Positions 17,486 through 25,189 of a stretch of 62,254 nt of DNA are shown here, piece after piece. Origin of the DNA: CAYQDF01 sp964416175. Its GTDB lineage: Bacteria > Chloroflexota > Anaerolineae > Anaerolineales > UBA4823. The stretch covers positions 1 through 62,254 of the forward strand of contig CAYQDF010000009.1 of NCBI GenBank assembly GCA_964416175.1, read 5' to 3'. Both the position numbers and the translations under genes were made by a program. A model generated the notes under the pieces. The model saw only the letters and a list, made by a program, of their open reading frames with translations, had not been told where the DNA came from and did no database searches. Each line of letters begins with the position of its first letter. Position 1 is the stretch's first letter.

Positions 17486-18196
17486 CTAGGGTCCTACCAC
17501 CGGGTTGTTGACCCTCACCCGGATCACACAGGGTTCGGTGGACACGCCCTGGTTATCAATCACCACCAATCGTAACATATAATCTCCAGATTCCAGAGTC
17601 CGGGTATCCCACTGCCCCAAATCGCCATTCTGTTTTAACTCCCGCCCTGCCTGAATGGTCAACCAGACGGTCTCGCCGGGACGCGCCACTTCGTACTTGT
17701 AGAATCCGAAATTCGGGATATCGGCCGTTCCCTTAACGAGGACCACGCCGCTTATCTCTGCACCATCCCGCGGCTCAGTAATGACCACCTGGCCCGGTGT
17801 GCAGCCCTCGCCCAGGATTTCCTCGGTCGGCGTGGGGGTGTCACCCGGTTCGGCCATTTCCGCTGAGACGTTTGCCAGTGCTTCCGGAGGAAGAGTGGTC
17901 GTCGAAGTTGCAAGGAGGTTCAGGGTGGGAGTCAGGAGGGGGTTCGAACCGGGGTATGCCGGGGCCACAAAAGAGACTGCCACAAACACGCCAGAAGCCG
18001 TGAAAAGGAGCATGACCAGGATCAATGCGGATTGGTTCAGGCGCTTCTGGGCACTTTCTCGCTCCAGGCCGAATGCAGCCGCTCGCATCTCATCCCAGGC
18101 CAGGATGAACCTGCGCACATAGACCAGACCTGCCAGGGCAAGGACCAGGTAGATCCAGATTTCATAGATCCTGAAAAATCGGAGTACTTCTTCCAT
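17486..18196 (-). CDS. membrane protein with C-terminal Ig-like domain
   Basis: The 236-residue protein has two membrane helices (about 10-28 and 58-82), then a Thr/Pro-rich linker. A C-terminal beta-rich domain (VITEPRDGAEISGVVLVKGT) resembles the bacterial Ig-like folds of surface proteins, and two Cys residues may form a disulfide. The ATG at 18196 is preferred to a TTG nine bases earlier. The function is not recognisable. An extracytoplasmic location of the C-terminal domain is inferred from the topology. Confidence 0.7.
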   Translation of the reverse strand: MEEVLRFFRIYEIWIYLVLALAGLVYVRRFILAWDEMRAAAFGLERESAQKRLNQSALILVMLLFTASGVFVAVSFVAPAYPGSNPLLTPTLNLLATSTTTLPPEALANVSAEMAEPGDTPTPTEEILGEGCTPGQVVITEPRDGAEISGVVLVKGTADIPNFGFYKYEVARPGETVWLTIQAGRELKQNGDLGQWDTRTLESGDYMLRLVVIDNQGVSTEPCVIRVRVNNPVVGP

Positions 18197-18291
18197 GTCA
18201 CGCAAATACCGGCATCCGTCTTTCTGCCTGCTCTGATCATCCTGTCATCCCGGGCGCCAGGTGTGACGGTTATCACCTGTCTGGGCCGCAG

Positions 18292-19128
18292 TCACAAGCA
18301 ACGCAGCACTCCGAGGATTAGGTTTGTCAATCGCGGCAAGACGATCCGGCCGGCCGCGAGCACTTCTTCGTGGCTCGTGATCGTATCACCGTCCAGATTC
18401 GCCTTGTTGCTGATCGTCGAAAGGCCCAGCACACGCATCCCCCCGTGTCGGGCTACTGTCACTTCGGGGACAGTGGACATCCCCACCGCATCAACCCCGA
18501 TGGACCTCAAGAAACGCAGATCGGCGGGGGTCTCGAAGGACGGCCCGGCCAGGCATATGTAGACGCCCTCTTTGAGCGGAATCTGCCCTTCCTGCGCCAC
18601 GCGGCGGGCGATCTGACCAAGTTGGCGGTCGTAAGCCTGGCCCATGTCAGGGAAACGCGGGCCGATCTCGTCCAGGTTCGGGCCGCGCAATGGGCTGTGC
18701 CCGGCCATGCCGAGCAGGTTCAGGTGGTCAGTGATCAGCATGACGTCCCCCGGTTCAAATTCCGGGTTGACCGCCCCAGCAGCATTGGTTACGAAGAGCA
18801 TCTCCACACCCAATCGCTGCATCACCCGCACGGGAAAACCCACCTGCGCCATTGAGTATCCTTCATAGTAATGGACTCTCCCCTGCATCACCACCACCGG
18901 TTTTCCTTCGAGCTGGCCGATCACCAGTTGCCCCTGGTGGCCTTCGACCGTCGAAACCGGCCAGCCGGGGATTTCTCGGTACGGGATGGTGACTGCCCGC
19001 TCGACGCCATCTGCCAGCGGACCGAGACCCGACCCCAGGATGATCCCAATCCGAGGCAGCTGTTCGGACTTTTCACGGACCGCGTGTGCAGCCTGATCGA
19101 TCTGTTGCAAACTGATAAAGTCATCCAT
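18292..19128 (-). CDS. purine nucleoside phosphorylase
   Basis: The 278-residue enzyme belongs to the trimeric, 6-oxopurine type (PunA/PNP). It splits inosine or guanosine with phosphate in purine salvage. Visible motifs are IGIILGSGLGPLAD (phosphate loop), VVVMQGRVHYYEGYS, VTNAAGAVNPEFEPGDVMLI and AVGMSTVPEVTVARHGG. The start at 19128 has GAGGTG six bases upstream; the longer open frame runs into the next gene and is rejected. It lies 11 bases downstream of the recombinase-like gene. Confidence 0.94.
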   Translation of the reverse strand: MDDFISLQQIDQAAHAVREKSEQLPRIGIILGSGLGPLADGVERAVTIPYREIPGWPVSTVEGHQGQLVIGQLEGKPVVVMQGRVHYYEGYSMAQVGFPVRVMQRLGVEMLFVTNAAGAVNPEFEPGDVMLITDHLNLLGMAGHSPLRGPNLDEIGPRFPDMGQAYDRQLGQIARRVAQEGQIPLKEGVYICLAGPSFETPADLRFLRSIGVDAVGMSTVPEVTVARHGGMRVLGLSTISNKANLDGDTITSHEEVLAAGRIVLPRLTNLILGVLRCL

Positions 19129-19139
19129 CTCAGGCACCT

Positions 19140-20030
19140 CTACATTTCCGGGCACTGCGCGTCCAGCCGGCGCATCAAGGCACGCGTCGACAGCGGGTTG
19201 CTGTGGCCGAGAAGGACCTGGATCTCGGCCAGCGGCCTCCCAGCCTGCGCCATCCGCCAGGCTGCGGTGTTCCGAAGCAGGCGGGGGGAAAGAGAAAAAG
19301 GCAGGCGCGCGCTGCGCCCCCAATGATTGAGGATCTGCCAGATCCCCTGGCGGCTCACGCGCTCATTCATCTGGCTGATGAACAGGGCCGGGTCGTCTGG
19401 CCTGCGGATCATGTCCTGGCGGCCTCCAAGGATATATTTTTCCACATAGCGGCCTGCCACCCCCATGGAGAACCAACCCGCCATCCCGCTGTCACTTCGG
19501 ACCCTCAGGCAGTTGGCTCCCAGGTCGATATCCACGAGATCGAGCGCTGTCAGGCTGCCCACGGAAAGCCCTGTTTCGAGCAGCAACATCAGGATCGCCT
19601 GGTCACGTTGGGCGCGTGGGCTGGGGGATTTTTTCATTACCTCCAGCAGGTTCGCCACCTGGCTGTTAGAAAGGCAGGCGGAGTGGCAGGGCTCTGTGGG
19701 CGGTCCCAGCCGTGCTGCGGTCACCACTGTATCCAGGGATATCCTGTCCGCCGGGATTGCTCCTGATAATACGAGGAACTTCACGAAGCGCTTAAAAGCG
19801 GCTAAACGTCGCAGCAGCGTATTCTTCCGTCGGCCAGAATTGATCTCTGCTTTCAAGAAATCAGCGACGATCTCTTCGTCGAGGTCTTCAATCCGAGGCG
19901 TTCGCTGTAATCTCTTCGCCACATAAGCCAAAAAAACACGCAGATCGCTGGCATAAGCCAGCCGCGTGCTTTTCGAATAAGCCGGTCCTCCCTCAATGCT
20001 GGCCAGAAAGGCTTTGACCAGGCTATCCAT
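19140..20030 (-). CDS. tyrosine-recombinase-fold protein with degenerate active site
   Basis: The 296-residue protein aligns by eye with XerC/XerD along its length: an N-terminal SAM-like core-binding domain (1-105), then the catalytic fold. Of the six catalytic positions only two remain. Arg-I is Ser156 (ETGLSVGSL), the beta-hairpin Lys is absent, the HxxR His is Arg250 (SPRLLRNT), Arg253 and His276 (LLGHSN) are kept, and the nucleophilic Tyr is Met286 (STRALM). I checked these codons on the nucleotide sequence. The protein should bind DNA at most, not cut it. The ATG at 20030 is used; a GTG at 20051 would add seven residues. It lies between threonine aldolase and purine phosphorylase genes, with no att-like repeats nearby. 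Confidence 0.8.
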   Translation of the reverse strand: MDSLVKAFLASIEGGPAYSKSTRLAYASDLRVFLAYVAKRLQRTPRIEDLDEEIVADFLKAEINSGRRKNTLLRRLAAFKRFVKFLVLSGAIPADRISLDTVVTAARLGPPTEPCHSACLSNSQVANLLEVMKKSPSPRAQRDQAILMLLLETGLSVGSLTALDLVDIDLGANCLRVRSDSGMAGWFSMGVAGRYVEKYILGGRQDMIRRPDDPALFISQMNERVSRQGIWQILNHWGRSARLPFSLSPRLLRNTAAWRMAQAGRPLAEIQVLLGHSNPLSTRALMRRLDAQCPEM

Positions 20031-20071
20031 CAAAACCACGTTGTCCTGCACACGTCTCTTGGTAGTGAAAA

Positions 20072-21121
20072 TTATATCATACTCTTTTCGAGCGCTGCTT
20101 CGAACGCGGCCACTGCCCGCTCGATGGCTGCGTCATCAATCCCAAGGTGGGTAACCAGGCGAAACCGCCTGGCTTCCACGAGGCCCGCTCTTATGCCCTG
20201 GTTTTCCAACCTTCGGAGCATTACCTCCGCGCTGAGCGGGACCCAGTCTGCCAGGGAGAGGAACACCATGTTGGTCTGCGGAGGGTCAGTCTCAATGAGT
20301 AAACCAGGGACCCTGGACAGACCTTCCGCCAGGGTCCGCGCCCGCCGGTGGTCTTCAGACAATCGGTCGACCATCTTTTCCAGGGCAACGATGCCGGCCG
20401 CCGCGATGATTCCCGCCTGGCGCATTCCCCCGCCCAACATTTTGCGCATCCGCCTCGCCCTCTGAATGAACTCTTTCGTTCCGCACAGGACCGATCCGAC
20501 CGGCGCGCACAGCCCTTTGCTGAGGCAAAAGGTAACCGAATCTGCGGGGGCGGCCAGGGCCGCGGCCCGGACGCCCAGCGCTGTTGCCGCATTGAAGATC
20601 CGTGCCCCGTCCAGGTGCAGGCGCAGGCCATGCCGGTGAGCAAGCTCCCCAACAGCACGGGTGTAATCGACCCTCAGGACCACTCCTCCGCAGCGGTTGT
20701 GCGTGTTCTCCAGAGAAACGAGGCGCGAGATCGGATAATGAGGGTCGTCCGGGCGGATCGCCGCCTCGATGTCATCCAGGTCCAGCGTGCCATCGGCCTG
20801 GTTGGGCAGGGTATGCGGCTGGATGCCTCCCAGGGCAGCTGCACCGCCCGCTTCGAAAAGAAAAGTATGAGCCCTGTCTCCCAGGATCATCTCGTCTCCT
20901 CGCGCGCAGTGCGCCAGGATCGCTGCCAGGTTGCCCATTGTCCCGGATGGAACGAACAGGGCGGCTTCTTTTCCCATCAACCCGGCAGCCATTTCCTGCA
21001 AACGGTTCACCGTCGGGTCTTCCCCGTACACATCGTCGCCAACCTCGGCTCGTGCCATTGCGGCGCGCATCTCTTCAGTTGGCTGTGTGACCGTGTCAGA
21101 ACGCAGATCAACAATATCCAT
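20072..21121 (-). CDS. ltaE: low-specificity L-threonine aldolase
   Basis: The 349-residue PLP enzyme cleaves L-threonine or allo-threonine to glycine and acetaldehyde. Family marks are the N-terminal DLRSDTVTQPTEEMR, GDDVYGEDPTVNRL, VPSGTMGNL and LHLDGARIFNA. The PLP-binding Lys lies in FCLSKGLCAPVGSVL. The ATG at 21121 starts the conserved N-terminus. It is 22 bases from the pseudouridine synthase gene and probably co-transcribed with it. Confidence 0.94.
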   Translation of the reverse strand: MDIVDLRSDTVTQPTEEMRAAMARAEVGDDVYGEDPTVNRLQEMAAGLMGKEAALFVPSGTMGNLAAILAHCARGDEMILGDRAHTFLFEAGGAAALGGIQPHTLPNQADGTLDLDDIEAAIRPDDPHYPISRLVSLENTHNRCGGVVLRVDYTRAVGELAHRHGLRLHLDGARIFNAATALGVRAAALAAPADSVTFCLSKGLCAPVGSVLCGTKEFIQRARRMRKMLGGGMRQAGIIAAAGIVALEKMVDRLSEDHRRARTLAEGLSRVPGLLIETDPPQTNMVFLSLADWVPLSAEVMLRRLENQGIRAGLVEARRFRLVTHLGIDDAAIERAVAAFEAALEKSMI

Positions 21122-21143
21122 GGCTATGCCTCCTGATCGACCG

Positions 21144-22088
21144 TTATTGGCTCATCTCAGCCAGCACCTTTGCCAGATCTTCCGGGAGTGGCGCTTCGAA
21201 TTCCCGCGGTGCTCCTTCCCCCGGCAGCACCAACCGCAGTCGGGCGGCGTGGAGAAACTGCCGTCTGATCGGCAAGGTGGGGTTCCGGCGTCCATAGATT
21301 CTGTCGCCCACCACAGGACAGCCCAGAAAAGCCAGGTGCAGGCGGATCTGGTGCGTGCGCCCCGTAAGCGGGTGGACTTCCAGGAGTGTATGGCCTGGAT
21401 AGGCCTGCAGCGTCTTATAATCGCTAACAGCTGCCCTCCCTTTCGCTGGCGGTACGACCGCCATGCGTTTTCGGTCCCTGGGGTCTCGCCCGATCGCTGC
21501 TTCCACGCGTCCCTGAGGGGAAGGCGGTGCGCCATCCACCAATGCCAGGTAGGTCTTCTCGGCCTGCCGGCTGCGAAATTGGTTCTGGAGCCATTGGTGA
21601 GCTCTGTCATTCTTCGCCAGGATGATCAGGCCGGATGTGTCTTTATCCAGGCGGTGCACGACCCCCGGGCGCAACTCACCGCCCACACCTTCAATATCCG
21701 GCGCATGGGCCAGGACTGCGTGCACAAGCGTGCCCGAACGGTGGCCTCCTGCCGGATGCACAACCATCCCGGCTGGTTTATTCACAACCAACAGGTCCTC
21801 GTTTTCGAACACGATCCGGAGAGGGATGGATTCCGGCAGCAGACGGCCTGGGTCTGGGCCGGGGATGGACACCGAGACCATCGCCGACTTATCCAGCAGC
21901 TGCCCGGCTTTCCGTGCCAGGAACCCGTCTATGGAGACCCGCCCTTCCCGGATCAGGGCTTGCAGGCGAGACCGGGAATATTCCGGCAGCTTCTCGACGA
22001 GAAACCTGTCCAGTCGTTGCGGTTCACCCCCCGAAAAATGAAATTCATAGAAGGTATCCGAAGATGCGCCGCGCGCCTCGAGGTTCAT
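21144..22088 (-). CDS. RluD-type pseudouridine synthase
   Basis: The 314-residue protein has an N-terminal S4 RNA-binding domain (RLDRFLVEKL, LIREGRVSIDG). The catalytic domain has the RluA/RluD signature GVVHRLDKDTSGLIILAK, whose Asp is the nucleophile. The C-terminal HPLTGRTHQIRLHLAFLGCP and VGDRIYG are also typical. The family modifies 23S rRNA or tRNA; the exact target is not certain. Its start overlaps lspA by four bases (ATGA), a very common neighbourhood. Confidence 0.93.
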   Translation of the reverse strand: MNLEARGASSDTFYEFHFSGGEPQRLDRFLVEKLPEYSRSRLQALIREGRVSIDGFLARKAGQLLDKSAMVSVSIPGPDPGRLLPESIPLRIVFENEDLLVVNKPAGMVVHPAGGHRSGTLVHAVLAHAPDIEGVGGELRPGVVHRLDKDTSGLIILAKNDRAHQWLQNQFRSRQAEKTYLALVDGAPPSPQGRVEAAIGRDPRDRKRMAVVPPAKGRAAVSDYKTLQAYPGHTLLEVHPLTGRTHQIRLHLAFLGCPVVGDRIYGRRNPTLPIRRQFLHAARLRLVLPGEGAPREFEAPLPEDLAKVLAEMSQ

Positions 22089-22630
22089 TCAAACCGCTCA
22101 GAGACTGGATCGGGGGACGGCTCCGTTTCCAGCTTCTGGCGTCTGTCTCTCCACCACATCCCCAGCACCAGTACAGCCGTCCCGACCGAGATACAGGCAT
22201 CTGCCACGTTGAACACAGGGAAACTGCCCACGGAAATGAAGTCCGTCACCCAGCCAATGGTCAATCGATCGATCAGGTTTCCCACCGCGCCGCTGAATTG
22301 CAGGCTCAGCGCCAGCCTTAAGATCCATTCTTCCTGGGGGACCTGGGGGAAATAATACAGGATAGCGCCGCTGACCACGAACGCCAAAACAGTGAAGACA
22401 TCGCCGAAGCCCTGAAAAATCCCAAATGCGGCCCCGGTGTTCTTCCAGTGGACGATGCGAGCGTACGGCTCCAGCCATGCCCAGGGCGACCAAATCTCTC
22501 CGAGCCCCAGGTTCCCCCGGACGATTGCCTTGGTGATCTGATCCACGAGGAGGATCGCCCCCGCTGTCAAGGCCAGCACCAGGTAGCTTCGGATAACTTC
22601 TTTCCAGGAAAATATCTCTTTACCATCCAT
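22085..22630 (-). CDS. lspA: lipoprotein signal peptidase (signal peptidase II)
   Basis: The 181-residue, four-helix membrane protease removes signal peptides from prolipoproteins. Conserved blocks are ILLVDQITKAIV, NTGAAFGIFQG, and the two catalytic Asp regions GNLIDRLTIGWVTDFI and FPVFNVADACI. It is needed for the several lipoproteins encoded in this window. It is the first gene of the minus-strand run, divergent from the fusion phosphatase gene 58 bases away. Confidence 0.95.
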   Translation of the reverse strand: MDGKEIFSWKEVIRSYLVLALTAGAILLVDQITKAIVRGNLGLGEIWSPWAWLEPYARIVHWKNTGAAFGIFQGFGDVFTVLAFVVSGAILYYFPQVPQEEWILRLALSLQFSGAVGNLIDRLTIGWVTDFISVGSFPVFNVADACISVGTAVLVLGMWWRDRRQKLETEPSPDPVSERFE

Positions 22631-22688
22631 GTTCCCGATTTTACCCCATCCGCTGCGATGTGGTAATATCCTGGCAGATCATCCCTCC

Positions 22689-24917
22689 ATGTTCACGCTC
22701 CGCGACTTCTTTCATCTGCCCCAGCTCGACCCGCTGGTCGATCGAATGCTCGCCGAGCCAGCCGGTTTGCTGGTCGTCGCCGGAATAGACCCGCTCCTGG
22801 AAGCCCGCTCTGGGTTAAGCGGATTCCTGCCCAGCGGTCGCCAGGCTCTGTTTGGCATGCTGATGGATGCCCTCCTGGCAAAATATCCAAAAAAGAAGTG
22901 CATCGTGGTGGCTCAAGACAAGAAGGTGCTGCGGGTCCAGAGGCAGTTCCGGCGGCAGGTGCAGTTCGACCTGATCGACCCTTCTACAGGATACGCGGAT
23001 CGGATCTCCGCAGATGCCCTGCTCCAGCCCGGGCTGTTGGTGATTGACCGGCTGGAACCGGAAAACGCCCGCCCGGCTTTCGAGGCCGCCCAACGGTGCC
23101 TGGTGCTTTCCCAGCTGAACACGGTTTTCTACGGAGCCCAAGTCGTCCGCCAGCTGGCAGAGATGCGCGGAGCCGCCGAGGCTGCCGCCGTAAGCTGCTG
23201 GGTGCTCACCGTCCAGCGCATGCCCGCTCTGTGCGTGCACTGCAAAGTACCGGTCGAGCTCACCTCAGAGCAGAAGGACCGCTTGAGTTCGCGCTTTGAT
23301 CCCGGCTCAATGACCGCTGCTCCGTCCATTTCTTACCAGGGAAGGGGCTGTCCGAAGTGCAGCCACACCGGACGTTTCGGCGACGTCGCCGTTTTCGACG
23401 TGTTCTACCAGGAAGGCAAATCCGTTTCAATTTCCAACCCTGCCGAAAATCCCAGCCTGCTCGGGATCGAAACCTATATTTACGAACTGGTCCGATCCGG
23501 TTACCTGCCGGTGGAGGATCTGCTCAACTTCGAAGCGGCCCAGTTCAGGCGCACTTTTGACCTGTTCCAGAAGATGGAGCGTGCTTTTATCGAAAAGAAA
23601 TCCTCGCTGGAGAGCCGGCTCGTCCAGCTCGAAGCCGCCCACAAGGTTCTCCAGAAGCGCACCGAGGCGCTCATCACCCTCCAGACCATGAGCCAGGGAA
23701 TGATCGCATCGGGGGACCTCGGCGAACTGGCCCGCCACATCTGCCGGTATGCCTGCCAGCTGTGCAATGCAGATCGAGCGATCCTGTATTCCCAGGGGCA
23801 GGAGGGAAACACGGAGGTGCTGGCCGTCTTCGGCTGGGAGGCGGCTCTTGTCCGGCGGCGCCTGGACATGGACGCCATCCTGGATGCCCAGGTTGGGGCA
23901 GAGCCAGCCCCCTTCGACCGATTGCCTCCCGGGGTGCCCCCCGCATTCGCAGACCAGCGACCATTGGGAGCAGGGCTGGCCGTCTCTCTCTACATCCAGC
24001 ACGAGTGGGTCGGGCTGATGATCCTGCACGCGAAGGATAAAAACCGGTTCCTGCCGGGGGAAGTAGCTTTGCTGCAGACTTTCGCCAACCAGGCTGCCCT
24101 GGCGATCCAGCGCGCCGGGTTGGTCGAACAGCTGCGCGCCAGACTCGACCAGCTGGAAGCTGCCCAGGCGCAGCTTGCCCGAAAGGAGCGCCTGGAACGT
24201 GAAATGGAACTCGCCCGCCAGGTGCAGCAGAGCCTGCTCCCTCAGGGGTTTCCAGACCTGCCCGGCTTCCGCTTCGCAGCACAGTGTGTCCCGGCGCGGC
24301 AGGTTGGTGGGGACTTCTACGACGTCATCCCGCTGGGTGGAGGAGCCTTCGGCCTGGCAATCGCCGACGTCTCAGACAAGGGCATGCCGGCGGCACTCTA
24401 CATGGCGCTGGCGAGGAGCCTGCTGCGGGCGGAAGCGCAGCGGGAGCGTTCGCCGGAGGCCGTCTTGCGAACGGTCAACCGGCTGTTACTGGAGCTCGCC
24501 GCCCCAAGCCTGTTCGTCACGCTCTTCTACGGCGTCGTCGAGCCTGGGACACGGCAGCTCACCTATGTGCGCGCCGGGCACGAGGCCCCCTATATCCTGC
24601 GGGATGGCAAACTCCGTCCGCTGAGCGGCGAGGGTATCGCCCTTGGGTTGCTGGATCCCGGCGGGTTCCGGGTCTCCGAAGAACAGCTGGAGCTTTACCC
24701 GGGTGACCGGCTGATCCTGTTCACCGACGGCCTGACAGATGTCTTTGATCCTGCCGGGCAGATATACGACCGGGAGCGGCTGGAGCAGCTGCTGCTCGGC
24801 AGCCGCGCTGTCCCGCTGGAAGCGCTGTGCGAGTCTGTCTTCGCCGCCCTCGCCCGCTTCCAGGGAGAATCCGATCAGTTCGACGATATGACGATGCTGG
24901 TGGTGGAGGTCGGGTGA
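22689..24917 (+). CDS. PilB/GspE-like pseudo-ATPase fused to GAF and SpoIIE/RsbU phosphatase
   Basis: The 742-residue protein has three parts. Residues 1 to about 250 follow the C-terminal half of type II secretion/type IV pilus ATPases, including LVDRMLAEPAGLLVV, LEAAQ/LSQLNT-like blocks and a four-Cys zinc site (C182, C185, C221, C224; GRGCPKCSHTGRFGD). The Walker A loop is lost: no GKT is present where GPTGSGKT belongs. Residues about 335-490 are a GAF domain, followed by a coiled coil. Residues about 520-742 are a PP2C-type serine phosphatase (VGGDFYDVI, IADVSDKG, LFTDGLTD, FDDMTML) with all metal Asp residues. It probably senses a ligand and controls an anti-sigma network. The ATG at 22689 is used; no Shine-Dalgarno is visible. 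Confidence 0.85.
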   Translation: MFTLRDFFHLPQLDPLVDRMLAEPAGLLVVAGIDPLLEARSGLSGFLPSGRQALFGMLMDALLAKYPKKKCIVVAQDKKVLRVQRQFRRQVQFDLIDPSTGYADRISADALLQPGLLVIDRLEPENARPAFEAAQRCLVLSQLNTVFYGAQVVRQLAEMRGAAEAAAVSCWVLTVQRMPALCVHCKVPVELTSEQKDRLSSRFDPGSMTAAPSISYQGRGCPKCSHTGRFGDVAVFDVFYQEGKSVSISNPAENPSLLGIETYIYELVRSGYLPVEDLLNFEAAQFRRTFDLFQKMERAFIEKKSSLESRLVQLEAAHKVLQKRTEALITLQTMSQGMIASGDLGELARHICRYACQLCNADRAILYSQGQEGNTEVLAVFGWEAALVRRRLDMDAILDAQVGAEPAPFDRLPPGVPPAFADQRPLGAGLAVSLYIQHEWVGLMILHAKDKNRFLPGEVALLQTFANQAALAIQRAGLVEQLRARLDQLEAAQAQLARKERLEREMELARQVQQSLLPQGFPDLPGFRFAAQCVPARQVGGDFYDVIPLGGGAFGLAIADVSDKGMPAALYMALARSLLRAEAQRERSPEAVLRTVNRLLLELAAPSLFVTLFYGVVEPGTRQLTYVRAGHEAPYILRDGKLRPLSGEGIALGLLDPGGFRVSEEQLELYPGDRLILFTDGLTDVFDPAGQIYDRERLEQLLLGSRAVPLEALCESVFAALARFQGESDQFDDMTMLVVEVG

Positions 24918-24929
24918 TTTAAGCCGTGC

Positions 24930-24940
24930 TATAATATAAT
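24930..24940 (+). promoter_or_regulatory. -10-like boxes upstream of the small helical protein gene
   Basis: Two overlapping TATAAT sequences (24930-24935 and 24935-24940) lie just after the stop of the fusion phosphatase gene and about 30 bases before the next ATG. No clear -35 is visible. They suggest the small gene has its own transcript. Confidence 0.45.
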
Positions 24941-24967
24941 TCCAACGCCTGAATCAAGGAGCGATCA

Positions 24968-25186
24968 ATGGCTGAGAAAACCCAGACCGAAAAGACGTTC
25001 CGAAGCCCCATCCCGGAGGAGACGCGTGCGCATTTCCATGCTGCCCGTGAAGAATTTCGTAAAGGCTTCGAAGCCCTGCTCCCGCAAGGCTTCGTCGAGC
25101 ACCAGAAGAAGGCTCGCAGAGAAATGCTGCTTGCCTGGCGCAGCTGGATCGACGCCGCTCTTCAGCGCATAGAAGAGCAAGTCTGA
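24968..25186 (+). CDS. small helical hypothetical protein
   Basis: The 72-residue, charged, mostly helical protein (AHFHAAREEFRKGFEALLPQ) lacks a signal or membrane segment. AAGGAG six bases before the ATG and -10-like boxes upstream support expression. The composition recalls small nucleoid- or polymer-associated helical proteins, but I do not recognise the family. It is convergent with the AarF-type kinase gene, with three bases between the stops. Confidence 0.65.
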   Translation: MAEKTQTEKTFRSPIPEETRAHFHAAREEFRKGFEALLPQGFVEHQKKARREMLLAWRSWIDAALQRIEEQV

Positions 25187-25189
25187 GGC

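Noticed and set aside
19140..20030. Integrase of a prophage or genomic island
   Set aside because: No tRNA, att-like direct repeats, excisionase or phage genes are near, and the catalytic residues are missing.
20931..22355. 474-codon plus-strand frame over ltaE, the pseudouridine synthase and lspA genes
   Set aside because: It runs antisense through three clear genes; high-GC coding sequence often leaves such open frames.
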